A stretch of 64,000 nucleotides of DNA, taken from Streptococcus caballi DSM 19004. Lineage in GTDB: Bacteria; Bacillota; Bacilli; Lactobacillales; Streptococcaceae. Both the position numbers and the translations under genes were made by a program. The stretch spans positions 48,867-112,866 of the forward strand of contig NZ_KB904085.1 in assembly GCF_000379985.1 (NCBI RefSeq), given 5' to 3'. Position 1 is the first letter of the stretch. Every line of letters begins with the position of its first letter. Under the pieces are notes generated by a model that saw only the letters and a program-made list of their open reading frames with translations, did not search any database and was not told where the DNA came from. Below, one piece after another: positions 27,236 through 35,567 of this stretch.

Positions 27236-29374
27236 ATGGCAACAGCAACTGTTACAAAGAGAAAAACAAGCGCTAAAAAGACTGGTAAGAAAAACACTAG
27301 AAAAAAAGCGGCTACTAAAAAAAATTTGGTTATTGTGGAATCACCTGCTAAGGCTAAAACAATTGAAAAATATCTGGGTCGCAACTATAAGGTTGTAGCT
27401 TCGGTAGGACATATCCGTGATTTAAAGAAATCTAGCATGTCTATCGACTTTGAAAACAATTATGAACCGCAGTATATCAATATTCGTGGCAAAGGTCCCT
27501 TGATTAATTCTCTTAAAAAAGAAGCTAAAAATGCTAAAAGTGTTTATCTGGCTAGTGACCCTGATCGCGAAGGAGAAGCCATTTCATGGCATTTATCACA
27601 TATCCTAGGACTTGACGAAAAAGCCAAAAATCGCGTTGTTTTCAATGAAATTACTAAAGATGCTGTCAAAAATGCCTTTTTGGAGCCGCGTCAGATTGAT
27701 ATGGACTTGGTTGATGCACAGCAGGCACGTCGTGTTCTTGACCGTATTGTGGGATACTCTATCTCACCAATTCTTTGGAAAAAAGTGAAAAAGGGCTTGT
27801 CAGCAGGTCGTGTTCAATCCGTCGCTCTCAAACTGATTATTGACCGCGAAAATGAAATTAAGGCTTTTAAACCCGAAGAATATTGGACAATTGATGGTGC
27901 TTTCAAAAAGGGCACACGTAAATTCCAGGCTTCCTTTTATGGCGTGGATGGTAAAAAGTTCAAACTTAATAATAACAGTGATGTCAAGGCAGTTTTGGCT
28001 CGCATTACTAGTGACGATTTCCTCGTTGAGAAGGTTGAGAAGAAAGAGCGTCGTCGCAATGCACCGCTTCCTTATACAACCTCATCCTTGCAACAAGATG
28101 CTGCAAATAAAATTAACTTCCGTACCCGAAAAACAATGATGGTTGCGCAGCAATTATATGAAGGAATCAATCTTGGCTCTGGTCAGCAGGGATTGATTAC
28201 TTATATGCGTACCGACTCAACTCGTATCAGTCCTATAGCACAAGGTCAGGCAGCTGATTTTATTACTGAGCGATTTGGTAGTCAATATTCCAAACATGGC
28301 AATATGGTCAAAAATGCTAGCGGAGCTCAAGATGCTCACGAAGCGATTCGTCCATCCAATGTTAACCAAACACCTGAATCTATTGCCAAATATTTGGATA
28401 AAGATCAGTTGAAACTTTACACGCTCATCTGGAATCGCTTTGTGGCTAGTCAGATGACCTCAGCTGTCTTTGATACTATGAAAGTTACCTTGACTCAAAA
28501 CGGTGTCATTTTCACAGCCAACGGTAGTCAGATTAAATTTGACGGTTATTTGGCTGTTTATAACGATTCTGATAAAAATAAAATGTTACCAGACATGGCA
28601 GAAGGTGAGATTGTTAAAAAGATCAATACACAACCTGAACAGCATTTCACCCAGCCACCTGCTCGCTATTCAGAAGCAACGCTGATTAAGACTCTAGAGG
28701 AAAACGGTGTCGGACGTCCTTCAACCTATGCTCCAACTTTGGAAACCATCCAAAAACGCTACTATGTCAGGCTAGCAGCCAAACGCTTTGAACCAACTGA
28801 GTTAGGAGAAATTGTCAATGGTCTCATCGTTCAATTTTTCCCTGACATTGTTGATGTTAAATTCACAGCGGAGATGGAAGGAAAGCTGGACGAAGTTGAG
28901 CTTGGCAAGGAGCAGTGGCAGAAAGTTATTGATGACTTTTATAAACCGTTCGAAAAAGAATTAACTAAGGCTGAGACCGAAATGGAGAAAATCCAAATCA
29001 AAGACGAACCAGCTGGCTTTGACTGTGATGTTTGTGGACACCCTATGGTGATCAAGCTTGGTCGCTATGGCAAATTCTATGCTTGCTCAAATTTCCCAGA
29101 ATGTCACAATACTAAAGCAATTACTAAAGAGATTGGTGTCACCTGCCCAATCTGCGGCAAAGGCCAGGTCATTGAACGTAAAACTAAACGTAACCGTATT
29201 TTTTATGGTTGCGACCGTTATCCAGAGTGTGAGTTTACGTCGTGGGATCTGCCAGTTGGTCGTTCTTGTCCTAAATCTGGTGATTTCCTCGTTGAGAAGA
29301 AAATTCGTGGTGGCGGAAAACAAGTCGTTTGTAGTAGCGAAAAGTGTGACTACAAGGAAGAAGTGGTTAAATAG
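27236..29374 (+). CDS. topA: DNA topoisomerase I (type IA)
   Basis: Relaxes negative supercoils. The 712-residue enzyme has the Toprim residues Glu35 and DPDREGE (108-114), the active-site Tyr323 in [11 protein letters not shown] and three C-terminal zinc-ribbon-like units. The first two are four-cysteine (CDVCGHPM...CSNFPEC; CPICGKG...CDRYPEC), the third is partly degenerate (CPKSG...CSSEKC). A Lys/Arg-rich tail of about 30 residues at the N-terminus ([12 protein letters not shown]...) is longer than in E. coli TopA and may help bind DNA. Confidence 0.96.
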   Translation: MATATVTKRKTSAKKTGKKNTRKKAATKKNLVIVESPAKAKTIEKYLGRNYKVVASVGHIRDLKKSSMSIDFENNYEPQYINIRGKGPLINSLKKEAKNAKSVYLASDPDREGEAISWHLSHILGLDEKAKNRVVFNEITKDAVKNAFLEPRQIDMDLVDAQQARRVLDRIVGYSISPILWKKVKKGLSAGRVQSVALKLIIDRENEIKAFKPEEYWTIDGAFKKGTRKFQASFYGVDGKKFKLNNNSDVKAVLARITSDDFLVEKVEKKERRRNAPLPYTTSSLQQDAANKINFRTRKTMMVAQQLYEGINLGSGQQGLITYMRTDSTRISPIAQGQAADFITERFGSQYSKHGNMVKNASGAQDAHEAIRPSNVNQTPESIAKYLDKDQLKLYTLIWNRFVASQMTSAVFDTMKVTLTQNGVIFTANGSQIKFDGYLAVYNDSDKNKMLPDMAEGEIVKKINTQPEQHFTQPPARYSEATLIKTLEENGVGRPSTYAPTLETIQKRYYVRLAAKRFEPTELGEIVNGLIVQFFPDIVDVKFTAEMEGKLDEVELGKEQWQKVIDDFYKPFEKELTKAETEMEKIQIKDEPAGFDCDVCGHPMVIKLGRYGKFYACSNFPECHNTKAITKEIGVTCPICGKGQVIERKTKRNRIFYGCDRYPECEFTSWDLPVGRSCPKSGDFLVEKKIRGGGKQVVCSSEKCDYKEEVVK

Positions 29375-29431
29375 TCGCAAAAAGGGATTTCCTAAGATAT
29401 TTAGAATGATTTCCCGTATAAAGTCTATGAA

Positions 29432-29498
29432 GTCCGTTATAATGGAAAAAACAAAAAATTGCCGTTATAATGGACTTTTTTATTTTATCTGTTATAAT
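29432..29498 (+). promoter_or_regulatory. Triple near-palindromic operator/promoter array before satD
   Basis: Three copies of a near-palindrome GTCC-G-TTATAA-T-GGAC are centred about 28 and 27 bases apart: 29432-29446, 29460-29475 and 29488-29501. Each copy contains a perfect -10 (TATAAT). The TGGA end of copies 1 and 2 lies 17 and 16 bases from the next TATAAT, in the position of a -35. The array thus seems to combine tandem promoters with binding sites for a dimeric regulator, possibly SatD itself. The last -10 is only about 20 bases from the satD start codon. Confidence 0.6.
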
Positions 29499-29517
29499 AG
29501 ACTTTGAGGTGACTTTT

Positions 29518-30192
29518 ATGATGTATTTTGCTTTAATTGGAGATTTAATAAATTCCAAGTCGTTACCTAATCGTTCAGAAGTGCAAAATATTTTAAAATC
29601 TTGTCTAGAACGCCTAAATCAAGATTATGAAACAGTATTGGCTTCGAAGTTTTCTGTCACTTTAGGAGATGAATTTCAGGGACTTTTAAGAATGGAAGCT
29701 CCTATATTTCACATTATTGATCAAATTGAAACAGCCTTGCTACCGTGTAGTATCCGTTTTGGTCTTGGAATGGGAGAAATAAAGACAAGTATCAACCCAG
29801 AACAAAGTTTAGGTGCTGATGGCCCTGCATATTGGTATGCTAGAGAAGCGATTAACCATATTCATCAGAAAAATGATTATGGCAATACCCAGATAGCAGT
29901 AAAGTGCAAAGATCCATTAACTACAGAGGTCGTTAATAGTCTTATATCGGCAGGGGAAGCTATCAAAGTCAATTGGCGAGCTAGCCAAAGAATTATACTT
30001 GACGAGCTTTTAGAGTTAGGAATTTACGACGAACGTTTTGACCAGCAGCATCTAAGTGAGAGGCTTAAAATAAGTTCTAGTGCCCTATCAAAACGTTTGA
30101 AGAGTAGTAGTCTCAAGGTGTACTTGCGAACTCGTAAGACCGCTTTGACGGTTCTCAGAGAAAGCAGTCGAATGAAGGAGGAAGAGCAATGA
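29518..30192 (+). CDS. satD: SatD family protein
   Basis: A 224-residue homologue of SatD from the S. mutans secretion and acid tolerance locus. The N-terminal MYFALIGDLINSKSLPNR is the family signature. The C-terminus (about 175-212, HLSERLKISSSALSKRLKSSS) looks like a winged helix-turn-helix, suggesting DNA binding. Biochemical function is unproven; S. mutans mutants show altered acid tolerance. GAGGTG precedes ATG 29518 (ATG 29521 is also possible). It overlaps satE by 4 bases. In S. mutans these genes are in the ylxM-ffh operon; here ylxM-ffh is 11 kb away. Confidence 0.82.
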   Translation: MMYFALIGDLINSKSLPNRSEVQNILKSCLERLNQDYETVLASKFSVTLGDEFQGLLRMEAPIFHIIDQIETALLPCSIRFGLGMGEIKTSINPEQSLGADGPAYWYAREAINHIHQKNDYGNTQIAVKCKDPLTTEVVNSLISAGEAIKVNWRASQRIILDELLELGIYDERFDQQHLSERLKISSSALSKRLKSSSLKVYLRTRKTALTVLRESSRMKEEEQ

Positions 30193-30902
30193 CTGGACTT
30201 TCACATATTTTGAGCGATAATCCTATATTGACTAGTTTGCTAATTTGTCATTTCCTCTCTGACTTCCAGCTACAAAGTCAACGAGTTGCTGATAGAAAGA
30301 GTTCTAACCTTATTTATCTATCTTTTCATCTAGTTGGTGTTGCTATTCCGCTACTCATCATGACAGTGCTTCAGCCTAAAATTTGGTGGCTTGCTCTGCT
30401 TATCTGGATAAGTCACGCATGTATAGATTATTTCAAACCACGATTAACAAGGCTTCTGAAACTTACTCAAAGTGCCAGTTTCTCGCTGGACCAGATGCTG
30501 CATCTGGTTATCATTATTCTTCTAGGCTTATCAGCTCGAAATTACGTTTTACCCGAATGGTTATCACCAACTAGTTTAAATCTTATTTTGTTCGTGGTTT
30601 TAATTACTAAACCAACCAATATTGCGTTTAAATTGTATTTTACAAAATACCAACCCAAAGATATTGGAAAAATGGACACAATTCCTGGTGCAGGGGCAAC
30701 TATTGGTTTGTTAGAGCGAATTATCATTGCGGTTTGTCTGTATTTCAATCAATTCGCTTCAATCGGCTTGGTTTTCACAGCCAAGTCTATTGCGCGCTAT
30801 GATAAGATATCTAAAGATCCGGCATTTGCAGAATATTATCTAATTGGCTCACTTTTCAGTATCTTAAGCGTTTTATTGGTGGCGTGGATTTGCTTATTTT
30901 AG
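30189..30902 (+). CDS. satE: DUF3307 membrane protein (SatE homologue)
   Basis: A 237-residue, multi-spanning membrane protein (about six to seven segments) with the DUF3307 start LLICHFLSDFQLQSQRVADRKS and ISHACIDYFKPR. DUF3307 proteins almost always pair with SatD proteins; what they transport or sense is unknown. ATG overlaps the satD stop (ATGA), so translation is coupled. No clear terminator follows. Confidence 0.82.
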   Translation: MTGLSHILSDNPILTSLLICHFLSDFQLQSQRVADRKSSNLIYLSFHLVGVAIPLLIMTVLQPKIWWLALLIWISHACIDYFKPRLTRLLKLTQSASFSLDQMLHLVIIILLGLSARNYVLPEWLSPTSLNLILFVVLITKPTNIAFKLYFTKYQPKDIGKMDTIPGAGATIGLLERIIIAVCLYFNQFASIGLVFTAKSIARYDKISKDPAFAEYYLIGSLFSILSVLLVAWICLF

Positions 30903-31136
30903 ATAGAGTGATGAATTTAATAGAATAGTATCGTAATACTAATTTTCTAAGTAGCCTTCTCTACGAAGCTTGACTTTTGAATAGTAAATATATTATATCT
31001 TTTTCAAAGAATTCAGTGAAGAATTGTTCAAAATCAAAGTTATTAATATTTAATTTGGTATTTTAATACTAAATAATTGAAATTAAAATTTTAGAAAGAT
31101 TTGTGGGAATTTTTTTCCCAAAGAGGTATTAGTGTC
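30903..31136 (+). other. AT-rich gap before trmFO
   Basis: 234 bases with no gene; a small hairpin GTGGGAA-TTTT-TTCCCA (about 31102-31117) sits just before the trmFO ribosome-binding site. Confidence 0.4.
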
Positions 31137-32471
31137 ATGTCTCAATCTTATATCAATGTTATCGGTGCAGGTTTAGCTGGTTCCGAAGCAGCTTACCAAA
31201 TTGCTAAACGCGGCGTTCCAGTCAAGTTATACGAAATGCGTGGTGTCAAATCAACACCACAACATAAAACTAGTCATTTTGCTGAGTTGGTTTGTTCTAA
31301 TTCGTTTCGTGGTGACAGTTTAACAAATGCTGTCGGTCTACTCAAAGAAGAAATGCGTCGCTTGGATTCTCTAATCATGCGTGCGGGAGAGGCACACCGT
31401 GTACCAGCAGGCGGTGCTATGGCAGTTGATCGTGAAGGTTATGCTCAGGCAGTAACAGCTGAAATCGAAAATCATCCGTTGATTGAAGTGATTCGTGATG
31501 AAATTGTTGAGATTCCAGATGATGCCATCACAGTTATCGCAACTGGCCCTTTGACTTCAGATGCTCTAGCTGCAAAAATTCACGAGTTCAATGGCGGTGA
31601 TGGATTTTATTTCTACGACGCAGCAGCACCGATTGTAGAAAAAAGCACTATAAACATGGACAAAGTTTATCTCAAATCGCGCTATGATAAGGGAGAAGCA
31701 GCCTACCTTAACTGTCCAATGACCAAGGAAGAGTTTCTGGCTTTCCAGGAAGCTTTGATTCATGCTGAAGAAGCTCCGCTTAATTCCTTTGAGAAAGAAA
31801 AGTACTTTGAAGGCTGTATGCCAATTGAAGTCATGGCTAAGCGCGGTGTGAAAACTATGCTCTATGGACCGATGAAACCAGTTGGTCTGGAATATCCGGA
31901 TGACTACAAAGGACCGCGTGACGGCGAGTACAAGACACCTTATGCAGTCGTGCAATTACGTCAAGATAATGCAGCTGGTTCGCTCTACAACATTGTCGGC
32001 TTCCAGACACATCTTAAATGGGGTGAACAAAAGCGAGTCTTCTCCATGATTCCAGGTCTAGAAAATGCAGAATTCGTCCGTTACGGTGTCATGCACCGCA
32101 ATTCTTACATGGATTCACCAAATTTGCTAAATCCAACTTTTGCGACGCGTCGGAATCCAAATCTTTTCTTTGCTGGTCAAATGACTGGTGTCGAAGGCTA
32201 TGTTGAATCAGCTGCTAGTGGACTTGTGGCAGGGATTAATGCCGTGCGTCGCTTCAAAGGCGAAGAGGAAGTTATCTTCCCACAAACAACAGCGATTGGT
32301 GCATTGCCACACTACATCACCCATACAGAAAGTAAACACTTCCAACCTATGAATGTCAACTTCGGCATTATCAAAGAGCTTGACGGGCCGCGTATTCGCG
32401 ATAAAAAAGCCCGCTATGAAAAAATTGCAGAGCGCGCCTTAGCAGATTTAGATGCTTATTTGGATTGTTAA
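31137..32471 (+). CDS. trmFO: Methylenetetrahydrofolate--tRNA-(uracil-5-)-methyltransferase
   Basis: Makes ribothymidine at position 54 of tRNA using methylene-THF and FADH2. At 444 residues it is the family's normal length. FAD-binding [20 protein letters not shown] at the N-terminus, the family cysteines in [12 protein letters not shown] and FEGCMPIE, and the late [18 protein letters not shown] are present. ATG 31137 was chosen over upstream codons because AAAGAGG lies before it. In S. mutans the same gene (gid) also lies near the bacitracin transporter locus. Confidence 0.95.
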   Translation: MSQSYINVIGAGLAGSEAAYQIAKRGVPVKLYEMRGVKSTPQHKTSHFAELVCSNSFRGDSLTNAVGLLKEEMRRLDSLIMRAGEAHRVPAGGAMAVDREGYAQAVTAEIENHPLIEVIRDEIVEIPDDAITVIATGPLTSDALAAKIHEFNGGDGFYFYDAAAPIVEKSTINMDKVYLKSRYDKGEAAYLNCPMTKEEFLAFQEALIHAEEAPLNSFEKEKYFEGCMPIEVMAKRGVKTMLYGPMKPVGLEYPDDYKGPRDGEYKTPYAVVQLRQDNAAGSLYNIVGFQTHLKWGEQKRVFSMIPGLENAEFVRYGVMHRNSYMDSPNLLNPTFATRRNPNLFFAGQMTGVEGYVESAASGLVAGINAVRRFKGEEEVIFPQTTAIGALPHYITHTESKHFQPMNVNFGIIKELDGPRIRDKKARYEKIAERALADLDAYLDC

Positions 32472-32497
32472 GCAGCTGGTCAATATATTAGACTAAA

Positions 32498-32546
32498 AAA
32501 GCTGTCTTAAATCACACCTTGGTCCGTGGATTTAAGACAGCTTTCT
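32498..32546. terminator. Bidirectional terminator between trmFO and the PASTA gene
   Basis: AAAGCTGTCTTAAATC pairs perfectly with 32529-32544. A-rich sequence before it and T-rich sequence on the other side allow it to serve both strands. Confidence 0.85.
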
Positions 32547-32553
32547 CTCTTGA

Positions 32554-33060
32554 TTATTTTGGAGTCACGTCTTTGCGTGACTTTTTCTTTTTGTCAAAGA
32601 GGTCTTTGACACCAGTCAAGGACTCGACAACTTTCTGTCCAAGTTCTTCCTTCCTATGCTCTTGCTCGTTAATCAAAATGCTAGAAGCATTGAGGACGGT
32701 ATCGTCTACGTAGTAGAGTTTAATCAAAGCACCACTACGAGCTTTTTTGCTGCGTGGATACATATTAACCACTTGATTGACAGGGGTATTAGCATACTTT
32801 GGATGAGGATTTTCAGTAATGGCTCTAACAATAAAGCCCTGTTTTTCTAAATGCTGTTTGGCATCAGTAATATCAAGATGAATGACATTATCTAGGTCAA
32901 TGTAATGCTTCTTCAGATCGTTGCGACGGTCTAGTTCCTTTTCAATGATGGGTCTAGTATTGTCGATAGCTCTGCCGATGATTTCAGTAGTGTCTGGCAG
33001 GACTGCCATGACTTTACCAACCGTGCCTAAAGCCTTAGCCCATTTTGTTTTTTGACTCAT
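32554..33060 (-). CDS. PASTA domain protein
   Basis: A 168-residue, mostly charged protein without a signal peptide or membrane helix. The middle (about 60-118) is one PASTA domain: VIHLDITDAKQHLEKQGF, then VNMYPRSKKARSGALIKLYY. PASTA domains usually bind peptidoglycan fragments outside the cell, as in StkP. Here, with no visible export signal, binding to another ligand or an intracellular partner must be considered. It is transcribed towards trmFO and away from the BceR-type operator at 33142. Confidence 0.75.
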   Translation of the reverse strand: MSQKTKWAKALGTVGKVMAVLPDTTEIIGRAIDNTRPIIEKELDRRNDLKKHYIDLDNVIHLDITDAKQHLEKQGFIVRAITENPHPKYANTPVNQVVNMYPRSKKARSGALIKLYYVDDTVLNASSILINEQEHRKEELGQKVVESLTGVKDLFDKKKKSRKDVTPK

Positions 33061-33141
33061 AATTGTGTCTCCTTTATTGTCATCTCATACAGGGAGTTTT
33101 TCTTCATTATAGCAAAAAGCTGCCCATTTCCCAAAAAGAAA

Positions 33142-33206
33142 CCTTACAAAATTGTAAGGTTAATGACTGGCATTGTAAGTTTACCAGTCTCATTTTTCGA
33201 TAAAAT
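33142..33206 (+). promoter_or_regulatory. Candidate BceR-type operator and promoter
   Basis: CCTTACAAAATTGTAAGG (33142-33159) is a perfect palindrome around 4 bases and exactly fits the TNACA-N4-TGTAA pattern described for BceR-like response regulators. A second half-site TTGTAAG (33173-33179) lies 21 bases, two helical turns, downstream. A -10 (TAAAAT, 33201-33206) follows with no good -35, as in activator-dependent promoters. The bceRS genes are 4.6 kb downstream. Confidence 0.65.
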
Positions 33207-33238
33207 AAAGGTGTAAGATAAAGAAAGGCGGTGAGCAG

Positions 33239-33370
33239 ATGTTAGCTCTCTTAAAAAACAGTATAATGTTTTTTCTTTGGCTAATAGTGGCTAGTCTTAG
33301 CCTAGTGGCTTATGGTTTGACTCAATCCTTTCATTTAGTGAGGGGGGAAATCTCATGCATGCACAAGTAG
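33239..33370 (+). CDS. Small membrane peptide 1
   Basis: A 43-residue peptide starting MLALLKNSIMFFLWLIVASL, with one hydrophobic helix (about residues 8-28) and a short polar tail ending SCMHK. RBS AAGGCGG is 6-7 bases before ATG. I do not recognise a family. It is the first frame after the BceR-type operator, and the next small gene begins inside its end. A membrane accessory or sensor peptide of the Bce module is a possible role, but this is only inference from position. Confidence 0.55.
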   Translation: MLALLKNSIMFFLWLIVASLSLVAYGLTQSFHLVRGEISCMHK

Positions 33371-33456
33371 TAGAAGTAGTTGTTAATTTTTACATCCTGA
33401 TAAGCATTCTTTTTATTATCCTTATCGGGGTTAGTAGCCTACGTCTTTGGTATTAG
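33355..33456 (+). CDS. Small membrane peptide 2
   Basis: A 33-residue peptide, MHAQVVEVVVNFYILISILF followed by IILIGVSSLRLWY: one membrane helix and little else. A very strong Shine-Dalgarno (AGGGGGGAA) precedes ATG 33355, making translation likely. It overlaps the end of peptide 1 by 16 bases in another frame, which suggests coupled translation. No family recognised. Confidence 0.55.
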   Translation: MHAQVVEVVVNFYILISILFIILIGVSSLRLWY

Positions 33457-33504
33457 GCTGGCATAAGGCCTCTAAAGCATTATCACCAGATTTAGGAGAT
33501 TGTC

Positions 33505-34788
33505 ATGAAGATGTTGAAAAAGATTTGTAAATGGGTGATCATTCTGATAGTCAGCTTAATCACAATTATTGCTGTTGCAGATGCGGTTTGGGTATATGGC
33601 CCACAGATTTTAGCAACGCAAAGAATCGATGCTATCAATCCATACGCCCAAAGTGTATCAGACTTTGATATTCCTGACGAAGCCAAGATTATTGGACTTG
33701 GTGAAGCGACACACGGTAATAGAGAGTTTCAAGAACTCAAACTATCAGTTTTGAAAACTCTGGTCAAGAAAGAAAAGGTACGAAGTTTTGCATTAGAGAT
33801 TGATTTTGCAGAAGGTCTCACCATCAATAACTATATTCATGAAAGTCAGGGAAATCTCAACAAGATTGTCAAAAACTTATCCTTTACCATTTATCGTACA
33901 GATCAGATGAAAGCCTTGATAAAATGGATGAAAGATTATAATGCTGGTAAGCCTGAGTCTGATCAATTGTCCTTTTATGGTTTTGACATGCAGAATCCTG
34001 AAATTGGTGTAGAATTGGTAAGCAATTATGGTCAGCGGCTAAACTTCTTAACTGATGAGGAACTGGAAACACTCAAGCCCATTATAAATATTGGTAAAAT
34101 GTCTGACAAAGAAAAAGAAGCTGCTATTAGCACTCTTAAAAAACTTCAAACAGCTATTGATAACAGTACTCCTTCCTCAGAAGGACAACTCATTTCTCAC
34201 AACATCTCTTGTATTCTTAATAGTTTTGATTATTATCAAAAGACTTCGTCCGATTATGTCACGATGAATAATACTCGTGATCAGTACATGGCTGATAATG
34301 TCGCATGGATTCAAAATTTTGAAGAAAGGAAAGGGCAAAGTCGTCTGATGATTTCCGGACACAATGGGCATGTAAGCCTAAAAGAAGCATATTATACTAG
34401 TATGGGCAGTCGTTTACGTGAAAAATTCCAAAAACAATATTTTGTCATTGGAACAGACTATTTTCACACAAGAGTTAACATTAATAATATTGGAGCCGAT
34501 GTTGGTCGTAGCAATCATTATTTTAACTCAGCTGACCCACTAGCAGCACAAGCTAGAAGATTTGGTAACTCTCGGTATTACCTAGACTTTACAAGTGTTG
34601 ATAAAGACAGTCAGGTAGGAAAAATAATTTCCAAACCAATGTCTATGGGGAGTTTAGGAGAAGGTTACAGTTTCTTGATGACATTTCTACCTATGAGCAA
34701 CCGTGTTAAACAAACACCCAAAGACTTATATGATGCTATGATATTTATCTATAAGGCAACCCCAATCCAACCATACGCTAGCAAATAA
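33505..34788 (+). CDS. Membrane-anchored erythromycin esterase-like protein
   Basis: A 427-residue protein of the erythromycin esterase superfamily. It shows the catalytic-region signature IIGLGEATHGNREF (about 62-75), EIDFAEG, YGFDMQN and a later ISGHNGHVS, corresponding to the His/Glu centre of EreA/EreB-type enzymes. Unlike EreA it begins with one membrane segment (ICKWVIILIVSLITIIAVAD) and so should face outside as an anchored enzyme. Family members hydrolyse macrolide lactones, but many have unknown substrates. RBS TAGGAGA. It stands 25 bases before bceA, under the same putative BceR operator. Confidence 0.82.
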   Translation: MKMLKKICKWVIILIVSLITIIAVADAVWVYGPQILATQRIDAINPYAQSVSDFDIPDEAKIIGLGEATHGNREFQELKLSVLKTLVKKEKVRSFALEIDFAEGLTINNYIHESQGNLNKIVKNLSFTIYRTDQMKALIKWMKDYNAGKPESDQLSFYGFDMQNPEIGVELVSNYGQRLNFLTDEELETLKPIINIGKMSDKEKEAAISTLKKLQTAIDNSTPSSEGQLISHNISCILNSFDYYQKTSSDYVTMNNTRDQYMADNVAWIQNFEERKGQSRLMISGHNGHVSLKEAYYTSMGSRLREKFQKQYFVIGTDYFHTRVNINNIGADVGRSNHYFNSADPLAAQARRFGNSRYYLDFTSVDKDSQVGKIISKPMSMGSLGEGYSFLMTFLPMSNRVKQTPKDLYDAMIFIYKATPIQPYASK

Positions 34789-34813
34789 GCTATAATAGAA
34801 AAAGGAGATTATT

Positions 34814-35566
34814 ATGTTACTAAAAATCAATCATTTAGAAAAAGTTTACCGCACGCGCTTTTCAAAAGAGGAAACTCATGCCTTGCAAGATGTGGACTTT
34901 AAAGTAGATCAAGGAGAATTCATCGCTATCATGGGAGAGTCAGGTTCCGGTAAAACCACTTTGCTTAATATTCTTGCTACACTGGAGAAGCCAACCAACG
35001 GTTCTGTTTTGCTGAATGGTCAAGACATTACCAAGATCAAGGAAAGTCAACTTGCAGCATTCCGACTTAAAAATTTAGGTTTTGTTTTTCAGGATTTCAA
35101 TCTCCTAGACACACTCAATGTCAGGGATAACATCTTCCTTCCTCTGGTTTTAGACCGTAAGAATTATAAAGAAATGGAAGCTCGCCTAAGTCAACTTGCA
35201 CCCAAATTGCACATTCAGGATTTGCTGGATAAACGACCTTTTGAACTTTCTGGTGGACAAAAGCAGCGCGTTGCTATCGCACGTAGTCTGATTACTAATC
35301 CTCAGCTTCTTCTGGCAGATGAACCGACAGCTGCGCTGGACTATCGTAATTCTGAAGACCTTCTCAACCTCTTTGAAACCATCAATGCAGACGGGCAAAC
35401 CATTCTCATGGTAACCCACTCTGCCAATGCAGCCAGTCATGCTAAGCGAGTGCTCTTCATCAAAGATGGCCGTATATTCCATCAGATATATCGTGGCAAT
35501 AAGACTAATCAAGAGTTCAGCAAGGATATTTCACTCGCCATGACCGCCCTGTTAGGAGGTGAGTAG
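34814..35566 (+). CDS. bceA: Bacitracin/antimicrobial-peptide ABC transporter, ATP-binding protein
   Basis: A 250-residue ATPase with Walker A GESGSGKTT (about 39-47), signature FELSGGQKQR, Walker B LLADEPTAALD and a late switch His in VTHSANAA. It belongs to the peptide-7-exporter (BceA/MbrA) group. With BceB it releases peptide antibiotics such as bacitracin from their lipid-carrier targets and signals flux to the BceS kinase. Overlaps the upstream part of bceB's ribosome-binding site; stop codon is 1 base before the bceB ATG. Confidence 0.92.
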   Translation: MLLKINHLEKVYRTRFSKEETHALQDVDFKVDQGEFIAIMGESGSGKTTLLNILATLEKPTNGSVLLNGQDITKIKESQLAAFRLKNLGFVFQDFNLLDTLNVRDNIFLPLVLDRKNYKEMEARLSQLAPKLHIQDLLDKRPFELSGGQKQRVAIARSLITNPQLLLADEPTAALDYRNSEDLLNLFETINADGQTILMVTHSANAASHAKRVLFIKDGRIFHQIYRGNKTNQEFSKDISLAMTALLGGE

Positions 35567-35567
35567 G

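Noticed and set aside
29432..29501. CRISPR-like repeats upstream of satD
   Set aside because: Only three copies of about 16 bases, the spacers are short and AT-rich, and each repeat contains a promoter -10 box.
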